Shown piece after piece: positions 55,385-64,000 of a DNA stretch of 64,000 nucleotides. Numbering within the stretch: the stretch's first letter is position 1; each line of letters starts with the position of its first letter. Source of the DNA: Paracoccus kondratievae (GTDB taxonomy: Bacteria > Pseudomonadota > Alphaproteobacteria > Rhodobacterales > Rhodobacteraceae); the NCBI RefSeq assembly GCF_009301415.1, contig NZ_CP045072.1, forward strand, positions 531,501-595,500, given 5' to 3'. A model generated the notes under the pieces. It did not search any database, was not told where the DNA came from, and saw only the letters and a list, made by a program, of their open reading frames with translations. The translations under genes were made by a program, and so were the position numbers.

Positions 55385-56887
55385 ATGCTGGAACTGAAGG
55401 GAATCCGCAAAAGCTTTGGCAAGATCGAGGTCCTTCACGGCGTCGATCTGGATGTCCGCGCGGGCGAAGTTCATGCCCTTCTGGGCGAGAACGGCGCGGG
55501 CAAGTCCACGCTGATGAAGATCCTTTGCGGCATCATCCAGCCCAGCGAGGGCAAGATTCTCATCAACGGGGCTGAACGCCATTTTGCCGATTACGATCAG
55601 GCCATCGCTGCCGGGATCGGTATCGTGTTTCAGGAATTCAGTCTGATCCCGTGGCTGGACGCGGTCGAAAACATGTTTCTGGCGCGCGAGATCCGCAACC
55701 GCTTTGGCATGTTGAACCGCAAGGCCATGCACAGGCGCGCGGCCGAGATCATGCGCCAGCTTGCGGTTGATGTGCCGCTGGATGTGCCGGTGCATCGCCT
55801 GTCGGTGGCCGAGCAGCAATTTGTAGAAATCGCCAAGGCGCTGTCGCTCAATGCCCGGATTCTGGTGCTGGACGAGCCGACCGCGACCCTGACACCCTCT
55901 GAGGTCGAGCACCTTTTCAAGGTGATGCGCGAACTGCGCAAACAGGGCGTGGCGATCATCTTTATCTCGCATCACCTCGAAGAAATCTTCGAGATTTGTG
56001 ACCGTATCACCGTCTTGCGCGACGGCGAATTCGTCGGCTCATGTGCAGTGTCCGAGGTCGATAACGACCGGCTGGTCGAAATGATGGTCGGCCGCCGGAT
56101 CGAGAATAATTTCCCGGCCAAGGTGCCGGTGCCGTCCCCGGCCCCCGTGGTTATCGACGTTGAGGAGCTGCAACTGAAAAAAGGCGGGCCCGTCTCGCGC
56201 TTTCAGCTTCGCAAGGGCGAGATACTGGGGTTTGCCGGGCTGGTCGGTTCGGGTCGTACGGAAACCGTGCTTGCCATGCTGGGCGCCGGGCCAGTGCAGC
56301 GTTGCCGGCTGCGCCTGAACGGGACGCAGAAACGCTTTCGCGGCCCTGATGAGGCGCTGGCAGCTGGCATCGGCCTGTTGCCCGAAAGCCGCAAAGAACA
56401 GGGGCTGATCACCAGCTTTTCCATCCTGCAAAACGTTTCGCTGAACAATTACGGCAAATATCGCAAGAACCACTGGTTCATCGACCTGAAGAAAGAGCTG
56501 GCTGCGACCAGGACCGCCATGGCGCAGGTGCGTGTCAAGGCGCAGGGTCCGCATGCCCGCGTTGACACGCTGTCGGGCGGGAACCAGCAAAAGGTCGTCA
56601 TTGCCCGCTGGCTGAACCACGACATGCAGGTTTTGATCTTTGACGAGCCGACGCGCGGTATCGACGTCGGCGCCAAGGCCGAGATCTATGCCCTGATGCG
56701 CGAATTCACCCAAAAGGGCGGCTCGATCATCATGATCTCATCCGAACTGCCCGAAGTGATCGGCATGTCCGACCGGGTCTGCGTGTTCCGCTCGGGCGGG
56801 CTCGTCGCCACGGTCGAGGGCGACCAGATCGAATCCGAAACCATCATGACCCATGCTACGACCGGGAGAGTTGAACATGTCGCATGA
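55385..56887 (+). CDS. Sugar ABC transporter ATP-binding protein (RbsA-like, dual ATPase)
   Basis: The 500-residue protein contains two ABC domains in one chain, as in RbsA/MglA. The first has Walker [12 protein letters not shown] (about 34-44), a signature-like [15 protein letters not shown] and Walker [10 protein letters not shown]. The second has a degenerate nucleotide site GLVGSGRTE but a complete signature [15 protein letters not shown] and Walker [14 protein letters not shown]. It powers the importer. The ATG at 55385 is 28 bases past the hairpin stem, and its 3' end overlaps the permease by 11 bases. Confidence 0.94.
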   Translation: MLELKGIRKSFGKIEVLHGVDLDVRAGEVHALLGENGAGKSTLMKILCGIIQPSEGKILINGAERHFADYDQAIAAGIGIVFQEFSLIPWLDAVENMFLAREIRNRFGMLNRKAMHRRAAEIMRQLAVDVPLDVPVHRLSVAEQQFVEIAKALSLNARILVLDEPTATLTPSEVEHLFKVMRELRKQGVAIIFISHHLEEIFEICDRITVLRDGEFVGSCAVSEVDNDRLVEMMVGRRIENNFPAKVPVPSPAPVVIDVEELQLKKGGPVSRFQLRKGEILGFAGLVGSGRTETVLAMLGAGPVQRCRLRLNGTQKRFRGPDEALAAGIGLLPESRKEQGLITSFSILQNVSLNNYGKYRKNHWFIDLKKELAATRTAMAQVRVKAQGPHARVDTLSGGNQQKVVIARWLNHDMQVLIFDEPTRGIDVGAKAEIYALMREFTQKGGSIIMISSELPEVIGMSDRVCVFRSGGLVATVEGDQIESETIMTHATTGRVEHVA

Positions 56888-57854
56888 CGCAAGCACCGGC
56901 GCGGCCGGCAAAACCGGCGGCCTGACGCTTGGCCGCCTGCTGCAATCGCCTCTGGCGCTGCCGCTGATCGGGCTGATCGTCGTCTCGATCCTGATGGGGC
57001 TGGCCAGCGACAACTTCTTTACCCTCAACAACATCCTCAACGTGCTGCGGCAGGTGTCGGTGGTCGGCATCCTTGCCGTCGGCATGACCTTTGTGATCCT
57101 GACCGGCGGGATCGACCTGTCGGTCGGCGCGGTCATGGCGCTGGTCGGCACGCTGAGCGCGGGGATGATGGTGAACATGGGTGTCCCCGCCGCTGCGGCG
57201 CTGGCGCTGGGGCTGCTGATCGGCCTTGGCATCGGGCTGGCCAACGGGGTGCTGGTCGCATGGGGCCGGATGCCGGCGATCATCGTGACCCTTGCCACCA
57301 TGGGCATGGCGCGCGGCCTTGGCCTGATCTACTCGGGCGGCTATCCGATCAGCGGTATCCCCAGCTGGATTTCGTGGTTCGGCGTTGGCCGCATCGGCAT
57401 CATCCCGGTGCCGGTCGTGATCATGGTGGCGATTTATGCCGTCGCTTGGGTGCTTTTGCAGCGGACCGCCTTTGGCCGCCACGTCTATGCCCTTGGCGGG
57501 AACGAGAACGCGGCGCGGCTTTCGGGCGTCAAGACCCAGCGCGTCAAGCTGGCGGTCTATGGCATCTCGGGCCTGACTTCGGCGCTGGCCGCGGTGATCC
57601 TGACCGGCCGTCTGATGAGCGGCCAGCCCAACGCAGGCGTGGGGTTCGAACTGGACGCCATCGCTGCCGTGGTTCTGGGCGGCACCGCGATTGCGGGCGG
57701 GCGCGGGCTGATCCTTGGCACGCTGATCGGGGCGGTGCTGCTTGGCATCCTGAACAACGGTCTGAACCTTATGGGCATCAACCCCTATCTGCAGGATGTC
57801 ATCAAGGGCGCGATCATCCTGCTGGCCATCTATATCGGGCGCGAATGGCGCTGA
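56877..57854 (+). CDS. Sugar ABC transporter permease (RbsC-like)
   Basis: The 325-residue inner-membrane permease of the BPD_transp_2 class has about eight to ten hydrophobic segments. Hallmarks are [20 protein letters not shown] (about 69-88), [32 protein letters not shown] and the coupling-helix [19 protein letters not shown]. It overlaps the dual-ATPase gene. Together with the binding protein it forms a complete pentose-type importer. Confidence 0.94.
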   Translation: MSHDASTGAAGKTGGLTLGRLLQSPLALPLIGLIVVSILMGLASDNFFTLNNILNVLRQVSVVGILAVGMTFVILTGGIDLSVGAVMALVGTLSAGMMVNMGVPAAAALALGLLIGLGIGLANGVLVAWGRMPAIIVTLATMGMARGLGLIYSGGYPISGIPSWISWFGVGRIGIIPVPVVIMVAIYAVAWVLLQRTAFGRHVYALGGNENAARLSGVKTQRVKLAVYGISGLTSALAAVILTGRLMSGQPNAGVGFELDAIAAVVLGGTAIAGGRGLILGTLIGAVLLGILNNGLNLMGINPYLQDVIKGAIILLAIYIGREWR

Positions 57855-57890
57855 GCCACGCCCAACGAATTGATAAGACAGGAGAACGGA

Positions 57891-58622
57891 ATGTCTGAAT
57901 CTCTGGACGGGAAAATTGCCGTCATCACTGGCGCGGCTTCGGGGATCGGCCTTGCCACCACTCAGCGCCTGCTGGACCGGGGCGCCACCGTGGTCATGGT
58001 GGACTGGAACGAGGCGGCGCTGAACGAGCTCGCCTCCAAACTGGGCGACCGGGTCATCACTCAGGTCACGAACCTGATTGATGAGAAAAGCTGCAATGCC
58101 ATGATCCCCGAGATTCTGGCAAAGGTCGGACACATCGACATCCTTTACTGCAACGCCGGGACCTATATCGGCGGCGATCTGACCGAGACGACGCCCGAGG
58201 CGATCGACCGCATGCTGAACCTCAACGTCAATGCGGTGATGAAGAACGTCCACGCCGTGGTGCCGCATATGACCCAGCGCAAGACCGGCGATATCGTCGT
58301 CACCTGCTCGATCGCCGGCCATTTCCCGACCTGGTGGGAGCCGGTCTATTCCGGCTCGAAATGGGCGATCACCAGCTTTGTGCAGGGCATGCGGCGCCAG
58401 ATGATCCCGCATGGTGTGCGGGTCATGCAGGTCTCGCCCGGGCCGGTGGTTTCGGCGCTGCTTGCCGACTGGCCCGAGGAAAACCTGCGCAAGGCCAAAG
58501 AGACGGGCAGTCTGATCGACCCCGAAGAGGTCGCCGATGCGGTCGAATACATGCTGACCCGCAAACGCACCGTGACTATCCGCGACATGCTGGTGCTGCC
58601 CACCAACTTTGATCGCGTCTGA
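57891..58622 (+). CDS. Short-chain dehydrogenase, ribitol 2-dehydrogenase-like
   Basis: The 243-residue SDR has the NAD-binding TGAASGIG (13-20), the NAG motif in YCNAGTYIGG, the catalytic Ser in VVTCSIAGHF and the YSGSK pair that supplies Tyr and Lys. The C-terminal TVTIRDMLVLPTNFDRV is typical of ribitol dehydrogenase-type enzymes, which oxidise ribitol to D-ribulose. The next gene is an FGGY kinase of probable ribulokinase type, which fits. Erythritol or D-arabitol are alternatives. Confidence 0.8.
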   Translation: MSESLDGKIAVITGAASGIGLATTQRLLDRGATVVMVDWNEAALNELASKLGDRVITQVTNLIDEKSCNAMIPEILAKVGHIDILYCNAGTYIGGDLTETTPEAIDRMLNLNVNAVMKNVHAVVPHMTQRKTGDIVVTCSIAGHFPTWWEPVYSGSKWAITSFVQGMRRQMIPHGVRVMQVSPGPVVSALLADWPEENLRKAKETGSLIDPEEVADAVEYMLTRKRTVTIRDMLVLPTNFDRV

Positions 58623-58651
58623 CCCGCAGGACCCGGAACAGGGGAGGCATC

Positions 58652-60274
58652 ATGGACCAGTATCTGATCGGTATCGACGTCGGCACAGGATCGGCGCGGG
58701 CTGGTGTGTTTGACCGCAAGGGCAATCTGATCGCCACAGCCCGCCGCCAGATCGAGATGCACCGCGAACGCGGTATCATCGCCGAACAGTCCAGCGAGCA
58801 GGTCTGGCGCGCGGTCTGCGACTCTGTCCGGGAAAGCGTGACCCGTGCCGGGATCGACCCGGCGCAGGTCACGGGCATCGGTTTCGATGCCACCTGCTCT
58901 CTGGTCGTGCGGGGTGAGGGTGAGGCGACGCTGCCCGTCGGCGATCCCGCCCACCCTGAGCGTGACATTATCGTCTGGATGGACCATCGCGCCGTCGAAC
59001 AGGCCGAGCGTATCAACGCCCAGGGCCATGAGGTGCTGAAATATGTCGGCACCCGCATCTCGCCCGAGATGGAGACGCCCAAGCTTTTGTGGCTGCGCGA
59101 GAACCGCCCCGAGGTATATGCCGCTGCGGCGCATTTCTTTGATCTTACCGATTTTCTGACCTGGAAAGCGACCGGCGCGCTTGAGCGCTCGGCCTGCACG
59201 GTGACCTGCAAATGGACCTATCTTGCCCACGAGGGTCGCTGGGACGCGGATTATTTCCGCCAGATCGGACTTGAGGATCTGGCGGAACAGGGATTTGCCC
59301 GTATCGGGGCGCGTGTCGTCGACCCGGGCACCCCGCTTGGTCACGGTCTGACCAAGGCCGCTGCAAGCGCCATGGGGCTGCGCCCGGGGACCGCGGTGGC
59401 GGCAGGGCTTATCGACGCCCATGCCGGAGGGGTCGGCACGGTTGCCGCCAGGGGGGATGCGACGACATGCCTTGGCTATGTCTTTGGTACCTCATCCTGC
59501 ACCATGACGACGACGCGAGAGCCGGCCTTTGTGCCGGGGGTCTGGGGACCCTATTACTCGGCCATGGTGCCCGGCATGTGGCTGAACGAAGGTGGGCAAT
59601 CTGCCGCCGGTGCCGCCATCGACCAGCTGGTGCAATTGCATCCGGCCACGGGTGAGGCGTCTGCGCTGGCCGAGGCGGCGGGCAAGTCCTTGCCGCAGTG
59701 GCTGGCGGACCGGGCGCTTGAACTTGCGGGCTCGGCCGCCGACGCGGTGCGCCTTGCCGATGAGCTGCATGTTGTGCCCGAGTTCCTGGGCAACCGTGCG
59801 CCCTTTGCTGACCCCCATGCCCGCGCCGTCATTATGGGGCAGGGGATGGAGACCGGCCCGGATTCGCTGGCCGCGCTTTACGTCGCCGGCATTTGCGGCC
59901 TTGGCTACGGATTGCGCCAGATCATCGAGACCCAGGCCGCCCATGGCGCGCCGGTCGAAACGATCAGCGTCAGCGGTGGTGCGGGTGCGCATCCATTGAC
60001 GCGGCAGCTTCTGGCTGATGCGACCATGCTGCCGGTCGAGGTGACCGAATGCGCCGAGCCGGTGCTGCTTGGCTCGGCCATGCTTGGGGCGGTGGCGGCG
60101 GGTGTCTACCCCGATCTGCATACCGCAATGCCTGCCATGTCGCGTGTCGCCACGCGCTGCGTTCCTGACCCGGCCACCCGCGCGCGGCAAGAGGCGCGCT
60201 ATGCCGCCTTTCTGGCGCTGCAATCCGTGGCGCGGCAGATCCGCTCGTCGATGGCGGCCCTGCCATCCAACTGA
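58652..60274 (+). CDS. FGGY-family carbohydrate kinase, probable D-ribulokinase
   Basis: The 540-residue kinase has IGIDVGTGSARAGVFD (6-21) and the large N-terminal block IGFDATCSLVV with VWMDHRAVEQAERIN. The sugar-binding LIDAHAGGVG and the C-terminal ISVSGGAGAHPLTRQLLADA follow. This layout matches the pentulose (ribulose) kinase group rather than XylB. Paired with the preceding dehydrogenase, it would convert ribitol through D-ribulose to D-ribulose 5-phosphate. The exact ketose is inferred. Confidence 0.85.
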   Translation: MDQYLIGIDVGTGSARAGVFDRKGNLIATARRQIEMHRERGIIAEQSSEQVWRAVCDSVRESVTRAGIDPAQVTGIGFDATCSLVVRGEGEATLPVGDPAHPERDIIVWMDHRAVEQAERINAQGHEVLKYVGTRISPEMETPKLLWLRENRPEVYAAAAHFFDLTDFLTWKATGALERSACTVTCKWTYLAHEGRWDADYFRQIGLEDLAEQGFARIGARVVDPGTPLGHGLTKAAASAMGLRPGTAVAAGLIDAHAGGVGTVAARGDATTCLGYVFGTSSCTMTTTREPAFVPGVWGPYYSAMVPGMWLNEGGQSAAGAAIDQLVQLHPATGEASALAEAAGKSLPQWLADRALELAGSAADAVRLADELHVVPEFLGNRAPFADPHARAVIMGQGMETGPDSLAALYVAGICGLGYGLRQIIETQAAHGAPVETISVSGGAGAHPLTRQLLADATMLPVEVTECAEPVLLGSAMLGAVAAGVYPDLHTAMPAMSRVATRCVPDPATRARQEARYAAFLALQSVARQIRSSMAALPSN

Positions 60275-60288
60275 ATATGTGAGGAAAC

Positions 60289-61014
60289 ATGCAATTCTCG
60301 GGCAAGACCGTCATCATCACCGGTGCGGGCAAGGGCATCGGCCGCGCCTGCGCCCAGCTCATGGCCCAGCGTGGGGCCAAGGTCGTGGCGTTAAGCCGGA
60401 CCCAATCCGATCTCGACAGCCTGCGCGATGAATTCGGTGCGCATGGCATCCGCGTCGATCTGGCCGATCCGGCCGCTGCACGTGCCGCGATGGCCGAGGC
60501 CGGGACCGCCGACTATCTGATCAACAGCGCCGGTATCAACGTGCTGGAAAGCGTGCTCGACATGACCGAGGCCGGATATGAGGCGGTTTTGGGCATCAAC
60601 CTGCGCGCGGCGCTGATCTGCTGTCAGGAATTCGCCCGCGCCCGGGTTGCTGCGGGTGGAGGTGGCGCAATCGTCAATATCACCTCGATCGCTGGTCATC
60701 GCGGTTTTCAGGACCACTTGTGTTATGCAGCCTCGAAGGCCGGGCTTGAGGGGGCGACCCGTGTGCTGGCCAAGGAACTGGGACCGCATGGCATCCGCGT
60801 GAATGCGGTTGCGCCGACCATCACCCTGACCGAACTGGCGGCTGAGGCCTGGTCGGACCCGGCGAAAAGCCAGCCGATGATGGTGCGTCACCCGCTGAAC
60901 CGCTTTGCCGAGGCCGAAGAGGTCGCGCAGGCCATCGCGCTGCTGCTGTCCTCGGACAGCAGCATGGTGTCGGGCGCGGTGCTGTCCGTGGATGGCGGCT
61001 TTCTGGCGGTCTGA
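60289..61014 (+). CDS. Short-chain dehydrogenase resembling L-xylulose reductase (DCXR)
   Basis: The 241-residue SDR opens with VIITGAGKGIGRA (8-20) and contains VVALSRTQSDLDSL, the catalytic Ser and Tyr-x-x-x-Lys (CYAASKAG), the GPHGIRVNAVAPT block, and WSDPAKSQPMMVRHPLNRFAEAEE. This region strongly parallels animal L-xylulose reductase, which reduces L-xylulose to xylitol (or runs in reverse). In this locus it would feed xylitol to the dehydrogenase upstream. It is the last gene before a strong terminator. Confidence 0.82.
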   Translation: MQFSGKTVIITGAGKGIGRACAQLMAQRGAKVVALSRTQSDLDSLRDEFGAHGIRVDLADPAAARAAMAEAGTADYLINSAGINVLESVLDMTEAGYEAVLGINLRAALICCQEFARARVAAGGGGAIVNITSIAGHRGFQDHLCYAASKAGLEGATRVLAKELGPHGIRVNAVAPTITLTELAAEAWSDPAKSQPMMVRHPLNRFAEAEEVAQAIALLLSSDSSMVSGAVLSVDGGFLAV

Positions 61015-61105
61015 AAAATCGCGCGGCAAGGCGGGTTGGTACCGGCTTGCGCCATCAGCATTTTCCCGATTCCCGCGGGTGGCTGCCGAGTGATAAACGA
61101 GTGTC

Positions 61106-61157
61106 GGCGCATCCCAAGCGCATGCCAGGCAGGGCATGACGGGGATGCGCCTTTTTT
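61106..61157 (+). terminator. Strong nested intrinsic terminator closing the pentitol locus
   Basis: The outer stem GGCGCATCCC / GGGATGCGCC is perfect over ten base pairs and is followed by TTTTTT. Inside it CATGCC / GGCATG form a second stem. It lies about 90 bases after the last SDR stop. Confidence 0.88.
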
Positions 61158-61417
61158 GTTTTCGATGGCTGCTGGCGGGGGATTTTCTTCGCCCCGTAAC
61201 GGCTTGGACAGTCAAGATATGCCCACGCCGGTTGCCATAGCGAAGCTGCGGTTTTGCTGAAAAGAGGCACATGCCAGGCAAACGGGCAGCGGCGCGGGGC
61301 GCGGCCCGGACGGGGTATGCCGCCCCCATCCCTTATCTACAAGTCGGTTGCATTCTGCGAGGGCCGCCGATTAGTGTCAGGAAACAGAACGAACAAGCAA
61401 GGGAACAGGGAGCCCGC
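61158..61417 (+). other. Intergenic region before the polyamine-type transporter genes
   Basis: This is the rest of the 403-base gap between the terminator and the PotA-like gene. I see no gene, tRNA or convincing -35/-10 pair. The only repeat noted is a short palindrome near 61268 (GGCACATGCC). It presumably contains the promoter for the next operon. Confidence 0.4.
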
Positions 61418-62524
61418 ATGGTGACTGCGCAGCCCGGCAACGACGCATTCGTCGTTTTTGACCACGTCCAAAAAAGCTATGATGGTCAAACACTTGTCGT
61501 AAAGGATCTGAACCTGACCATCGGCAAGGGCGAGTTCCTGACGATGCTCGGCCCCTCGGGTTCGGGCAAGACCACCTGTCTGATGATGCTGGCTGGCTTT
61601 GAGACGGCGACGCATGGCGAAATCCGGCTTGATGGCAAAAATATCAACGATGTGCCCCCGCATAAGCGTGGCATCGGCATGGTGTTTCAGAACTACGCGC
61701 TTTTCCCCCACATGACGGTGGGAGAGAATCTGTCCTTTCCGCTGGAAGTGCGCGGCATGACCAAGAGCGAGCGCGAATCGCGCATCGCCCGCGCCCTCGA
61801 CATGGTTCAGATGGGCCAGTTCAAGAACCGTCGCCCGGCCCAGCTTTCAGGCGGGCAGCAGCAGCGTATCGCCCTGGCGCGGGCGCTGGTCTTTGACCCC
61901 AAGCTGGTGCTTATGGACGAACCGCTCGGTGCGCTCGACAAGCAGCTGCGCGAGCATATGCAGTTCGAGATCAAGGCACTGCATGACCGTCTGGGCATTA
62001 CGGTGGTCTATGTCACCCATGATCAGGGCGAGGCGCTGACCATGTCGGACCGTATCGCGGTCTTTAACGACGGCCGTATCCAGCAGCTTGCCCCGCCCGC
62101 CGTGCTTTATGAGCAGCCCGAAAACAGCTTTGTCGCCGGTTTTATCGGCGAAAACAATGCGCTGCGCGGCAAGATTGAGCAGCTTCAGGACGATAAGGCG
62201 CTGGTGCGGCTGGGCAATGGCGACCTGATCGACGCCACCGCCGTCAACATCCGCGAGACCGGGCAAGAGACCACCGTTTCGATCCGCCCGGAACGGGTCG
62301 AATTCAAGCCCGAGCTGATGCCCGCCGGTGCCCATACGCTTGAGGCGCATGTCGTGGACGTGATCTATATGGGCGACATCCTGCGCGCGCGCCTCAAGGT
62401 GGCGGGGCAGGACGATTTCGTCATGAAATACCGCAATACCCTTGGCCAGGTGAAGCTGACACCCGGCCAGACGATCCGGATCGGCTGGCATCCCGAAGAC
62501 GCCCGCGCCCTCGATCCGGTCTGA
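61418..62524 (+). CDS. ABC transporter ATP-binding protein, spermidine/putrescine type (PotA-like)
   Basis: The 368-residue ATPase has Walker [11 protein letters not shown], the Q-loop [13 protein letters not shown], signature [15 protein letters not shown] and Walker [15 protein letters not shown], then the H-loop [11 protein letters not shown]. The C-terminal TOBE domain (from about 280) has [10 protein letters not shown] and [10 protein letters not shown]. These are PotA/PotG features, though iron or thiamine importers share the family. The ATG at 61418 lies before the conserved N-terminus; longer in-frame starts carry unlikely Arg/Ala-rich sequence. Confidence 0.88.
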   Translation: MVTAQPGNDAFVVFDHVQKSYDGQTLVVKDLNLTIGKGEFLTMLGPSGSGKTTCLMMLAGFETATHGEIRLDGKNINDVPPHKRGIGMVFQNYALFPHMTVGENLSFPLEVRGMTKSERESRIARALDMVQMGQFKNRRPAQLSGGQQQRIALARALVFDPKLVLMDEPLGALDKQLREHMQFEIKALHDRLGITVVYVTHDQGEALTMSDRIAVFNDGRIQQLAPPAVLYEQPENSFVAGFIGENNALRGKIEQLQDDKALVRLGNGDLIDATAVNIRETGQETTVSIRPERVEFKPELMPAGAHTLEAHVVDVIYMGDILRARLKVAGQDDFVMKYRNTLGQVKLTPGQTIRIGWHPEDARALDPV

Positions 62525-62556
62525 GTGTGCATCCAGCAAGGAACCACGGAGTTATG

Positions 62557-63639
62557 ATGAAACGCACGTTGATACTGACTTCTGCGCTGATCGCCGTCGC
62601 TGCCTCTGCTCAGGCGCAGGACAAGCAGCTGAACCTGCTGTCCTGGGGTGGGGCTTATGGCAACAGCCATGTCCAGGCTTACGTGAAGCCCTTCGAGGCC
62701 AAGACCGGCATCAAGGTCGCGGTTTCGGACGCGGACAACCCTGCCACGCCCATCAAGGGCCAGGTCGAGGCTGGTAACGTCACCATCGACGTCGCCTCGG
62801 TCGAATATGCCGATGCCGTGCGCCTGTGCGACGAGGGCCTGCTGGAAGAGATCGATTCATCGATCCTGACCGCGGCGGGCGATGGCACTGCCGCTGCCGA
62901 TGACTTTATCGAAGGCGCGATCACCGACTGTTTCGTCGGCACGGACGTCTATTCGATGATCCTGGCCTATGACGACAGCAAGTTCTCGGACGCGAAACCG
63001 GCAGGCCCTGCCGATTTCTTTGACACGGCCAAGTTCCCCGGCAAGCGCACCATGCGCAAGGGTGCCAAGTTCAACCTTGAGCTTGCGCTGATGGCCGATG
63101 GCGTCGCCCCCGATCAGGTCTATGAGGTGCTTGGCACCCCCGAAGGCGTGGACCGTGCCTTTGCCAAGCTGGAAACCATCAAGAACGACGTGATCTGGTG
63201 GGAAGCCGGCGCCCAGCCTCCGCAGCTTTTGGCGGATGGCGAGGTGACGATGGCCTTTGCTTTCAACGGCCGGATCTTTGACGCTGCACAGAAAGAGGGC
63301 AAACCCTTCAAGATCGTCTGGAACGGCCAGATCTATGAGATGGAGGGCTGGGTCGTGCCGAAAGGCGCCCCGAATATCGAGGCGGCCAAGGAATTCATCG
63401 CCTTCTCGACCGCGCCTGAACAGCAGGCCCGTGCGGCCGAGTTCATCAGCTACGGTCCGCCGCGCAAATCGGCCGCTGCGCTGGTCGGCAATATCGAAGG
63501 TACCGACGTTCCGATGGGGCCGAACCTGCCGACCTTTGCTGACAACATGACCGAGGCGCTGGCCTCGAATCTTGATTTCTGGGTCGATCACGACGCCGAA
63601 CTGCAAGAGCGTTTCAACGCCTGGCTTGCGGCGAACTGA
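62557..63639 (+). CDS. ABC transporter substrate-binding protein, spermidine/putrescine-like (PotD-like)
   Basis: The 360-residue periplasmic protein has a signal peptide (residues 1-21, ending AQA) and the SBP_bac_8/PotD fold: LLSWGGAYGNSHVQAYVKPFE (about 26-46), then VIWWEAGAQPPQLLADGEV and MEGWVVPKGAPNIEAAKEF. Its ligand is unknown. The ATG at 62557 is preferred to the adjacent 62554 because of spacing from GGAG. A related binding protein follows in tandem. Confidence 0.88.
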   Translation: MKRTLILTSALIAVAASAQAQDKQLNLLSWGGAYGNSHVQAYVKPFEAKTGIKVAVSDADNPATPIKGQVEAGNVTIDVASVEYADAVRLCDEGLLEEIDSSILTAAGDGTAAADDFIEGAITDCFVGTDVYSMILAYDDSKFSDAKPAGPADFFDTAKFPGKRTMRKGAKFNLELALMADGVAPDQVYEVLGTPEGVDRAFAKLETIKNDVIWWEAGAQPPQLLADGEVTMAFAFNGRIFDAAQKEGKPFKIVWNGQIYEMEGWVVPKGAPNIEAAKEFIAFSTAPEQQARAAEFISYGPPRKSAAALVGNIEGTDVPMGPNLPTFADNMTEALASNLDFWVDHDAELQERFNAWLAAN

Positions 63640-63657
63640 CGCCCCTTTGATCGCCGG

Positions 63658-63680
63658 CCGCGGCGGGTTTCTCGCCGTGG
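63658..63680 (+). terminator. Hairpin between the tandem binding-protein genes
   Basis: CCGCGGCG pairs with CGCCGTGG over eight positions (one G-T pair) around GGTTTCT, with no T tract. It may tune the ratio of the two binding proteins rather than stop transcription. Confidence 0.45.
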
Positions 63681-63746
63681 TCATCCAAAAGCCCGAAACG
63701 GGCGCAAGAACGGCCACAAGAGCCGCAAAACCAACGGGAGTAGAAC

Positions 63747-64000
63747 ATGAGAACCAGATTGATCCTGACCACGGCCCTTTGTGGCCTGGGTCTTGCGGCT
63801 CAGGCTCAGAACCAGGAAGTCAACGTCGTGTCCTGGGGCGGAGCTTATGAAAAGTCGCAGGTCCAGGCCTATAACATGCCCTTTGCCGAAAAGACCGGCA
63901 TCAAGGTAAACATGATGGCTGCCGACAACCCTGCGACGCCGCTCAAGGCCCAGGTCGAGGCCGGAAATGTCACCGGCGACGTCTTTGACATCGAGGTTTC
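63747..64000 (+). CDS. Second PotD-like substrate-binding protein (3' end cut by window)
   Basis: The first 84 residues are visible. A signal peptide (MRTRLILTTALCGLGLAAQA) precedes VNVVSWGGAYEKSQVQAYNM and DNPATPLKAQVEAGNVTGD, which closely parallel the previous protein, so the two arose by tandem duplication. The rest lies beyond the right edge; the permeases probably follow there. Confidence 0.85.
   Translation, partial: MRTRLILTTALCGLGLAAQAQNQEVNVVSWGGAYEKSQVQAYNMPFAEKTGIKVNMMAADNPATPLKAQVEAGNVTGDVFDIEV

Noticed and set aside
56856..58412. 518-residue open frame on the minus strand opposite the RbsC-like permease and SDR genes
   Set aside because: Spans two well-supported genes in antisense and is dominated by Asp, His, Arg and Gln; a shadow frame.
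1..64000. tRNA, rRNA, CRISPR array, insertion sequence or prophage
   Set aside because: Intergenic gaps were read by eye and show no cloverleaf, repeat-spacer array, transposase or integrase; tRNAscan and Infernal runs would settle small RNAs.

Overview
This window comes from a GC-rich alphaproteobacterium, most likely of the family Rhodobacteraceae and close to Paracoccus. The pointers are Rhodobacterales-style small genes (a DUF6476-like membrane protein, DUF1150 beside Hsp20, DUF1467 after methylmalonyl-CoA epimerase), aerobic cobaltochelatase genes cobS and cobT, and an acetolactate synthase with the alphaproteobacterial GEA form of the thiamine-diphosphate motif. The genus is an inference. 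I saw no rRNA, tRNA, CRISPR array, insertion sequence, integrase or phage gene; this is dense chromosomal sequence.

Bases 1-31.8 kb are mostly housekeeping: an rRNA pseudouridine synthase (cut by the left edge), ubiK, lgt, a MidA-like methyltransferase, pgeF, a divergent Lrp-type regulator/trxB pair, a degenerate ATP-sulfurylase homologue with two glycosyltransferases, DUF1150/Hsp20, purEK, a CobD-like decarboxylase, proC, a CsaA-like protein, a hydroxyacid dehydrogenase/glycerate kinase pair, CorA, DUF475, aminopeptidase P, a family 4 glycosyltransferase, cobT, cobS, DUF808, a GlcD-type oxidase, a GH25 lipoprotein, a CPBP membrane protein and aspS.

Bases 31.8-50.5 kb are mixed: a DUF1800/DUF1501 pair, an acetyltransferase with a disordered N-terminus, an atypical response regulator, methylmalonyl-CoA epimerase, an M48 lipoprotein, a small protein resembling a divergent cold-shock fold behind a structured leader, ilvBN, the leucyl-transferase bpt, glnE, a membrane glycosyltransferase fused to a tandem c-di-GMP-binding motif (MshEN), carA and a YqeY-family gene.

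Bases 50.6-61.2 kb form the most coherent accessory block, a probable pentitol (xylitol, ribitol, arabitol) utilisation locus. It holds a xylitol-type dehydrogenase with xylulokinase, an AraC regulator, a complete ribose-type ABC importer, a ribitol-dehydrogenase-like SDR, an FGGY kinase of probable ribulokinase type and an SDR resembling L-xylulose reductase. It closes with a strong intrinsic terminator. Together these would import pentitols, oxidise them to ketopentoses and phosphorylate them into the pentose phosphate pathway.

From 61.4 kb to the right edge a PotA-like ATPase is followed by two tandem, related PotD-like binding proteins, the second cut by the window end. The two strongest leads are the MshEN-glycosyltransferase fusion and the degenerate ATP-sulfurylase gene. 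The cold-shock-like gene with its leader and the pentitol locus come next.
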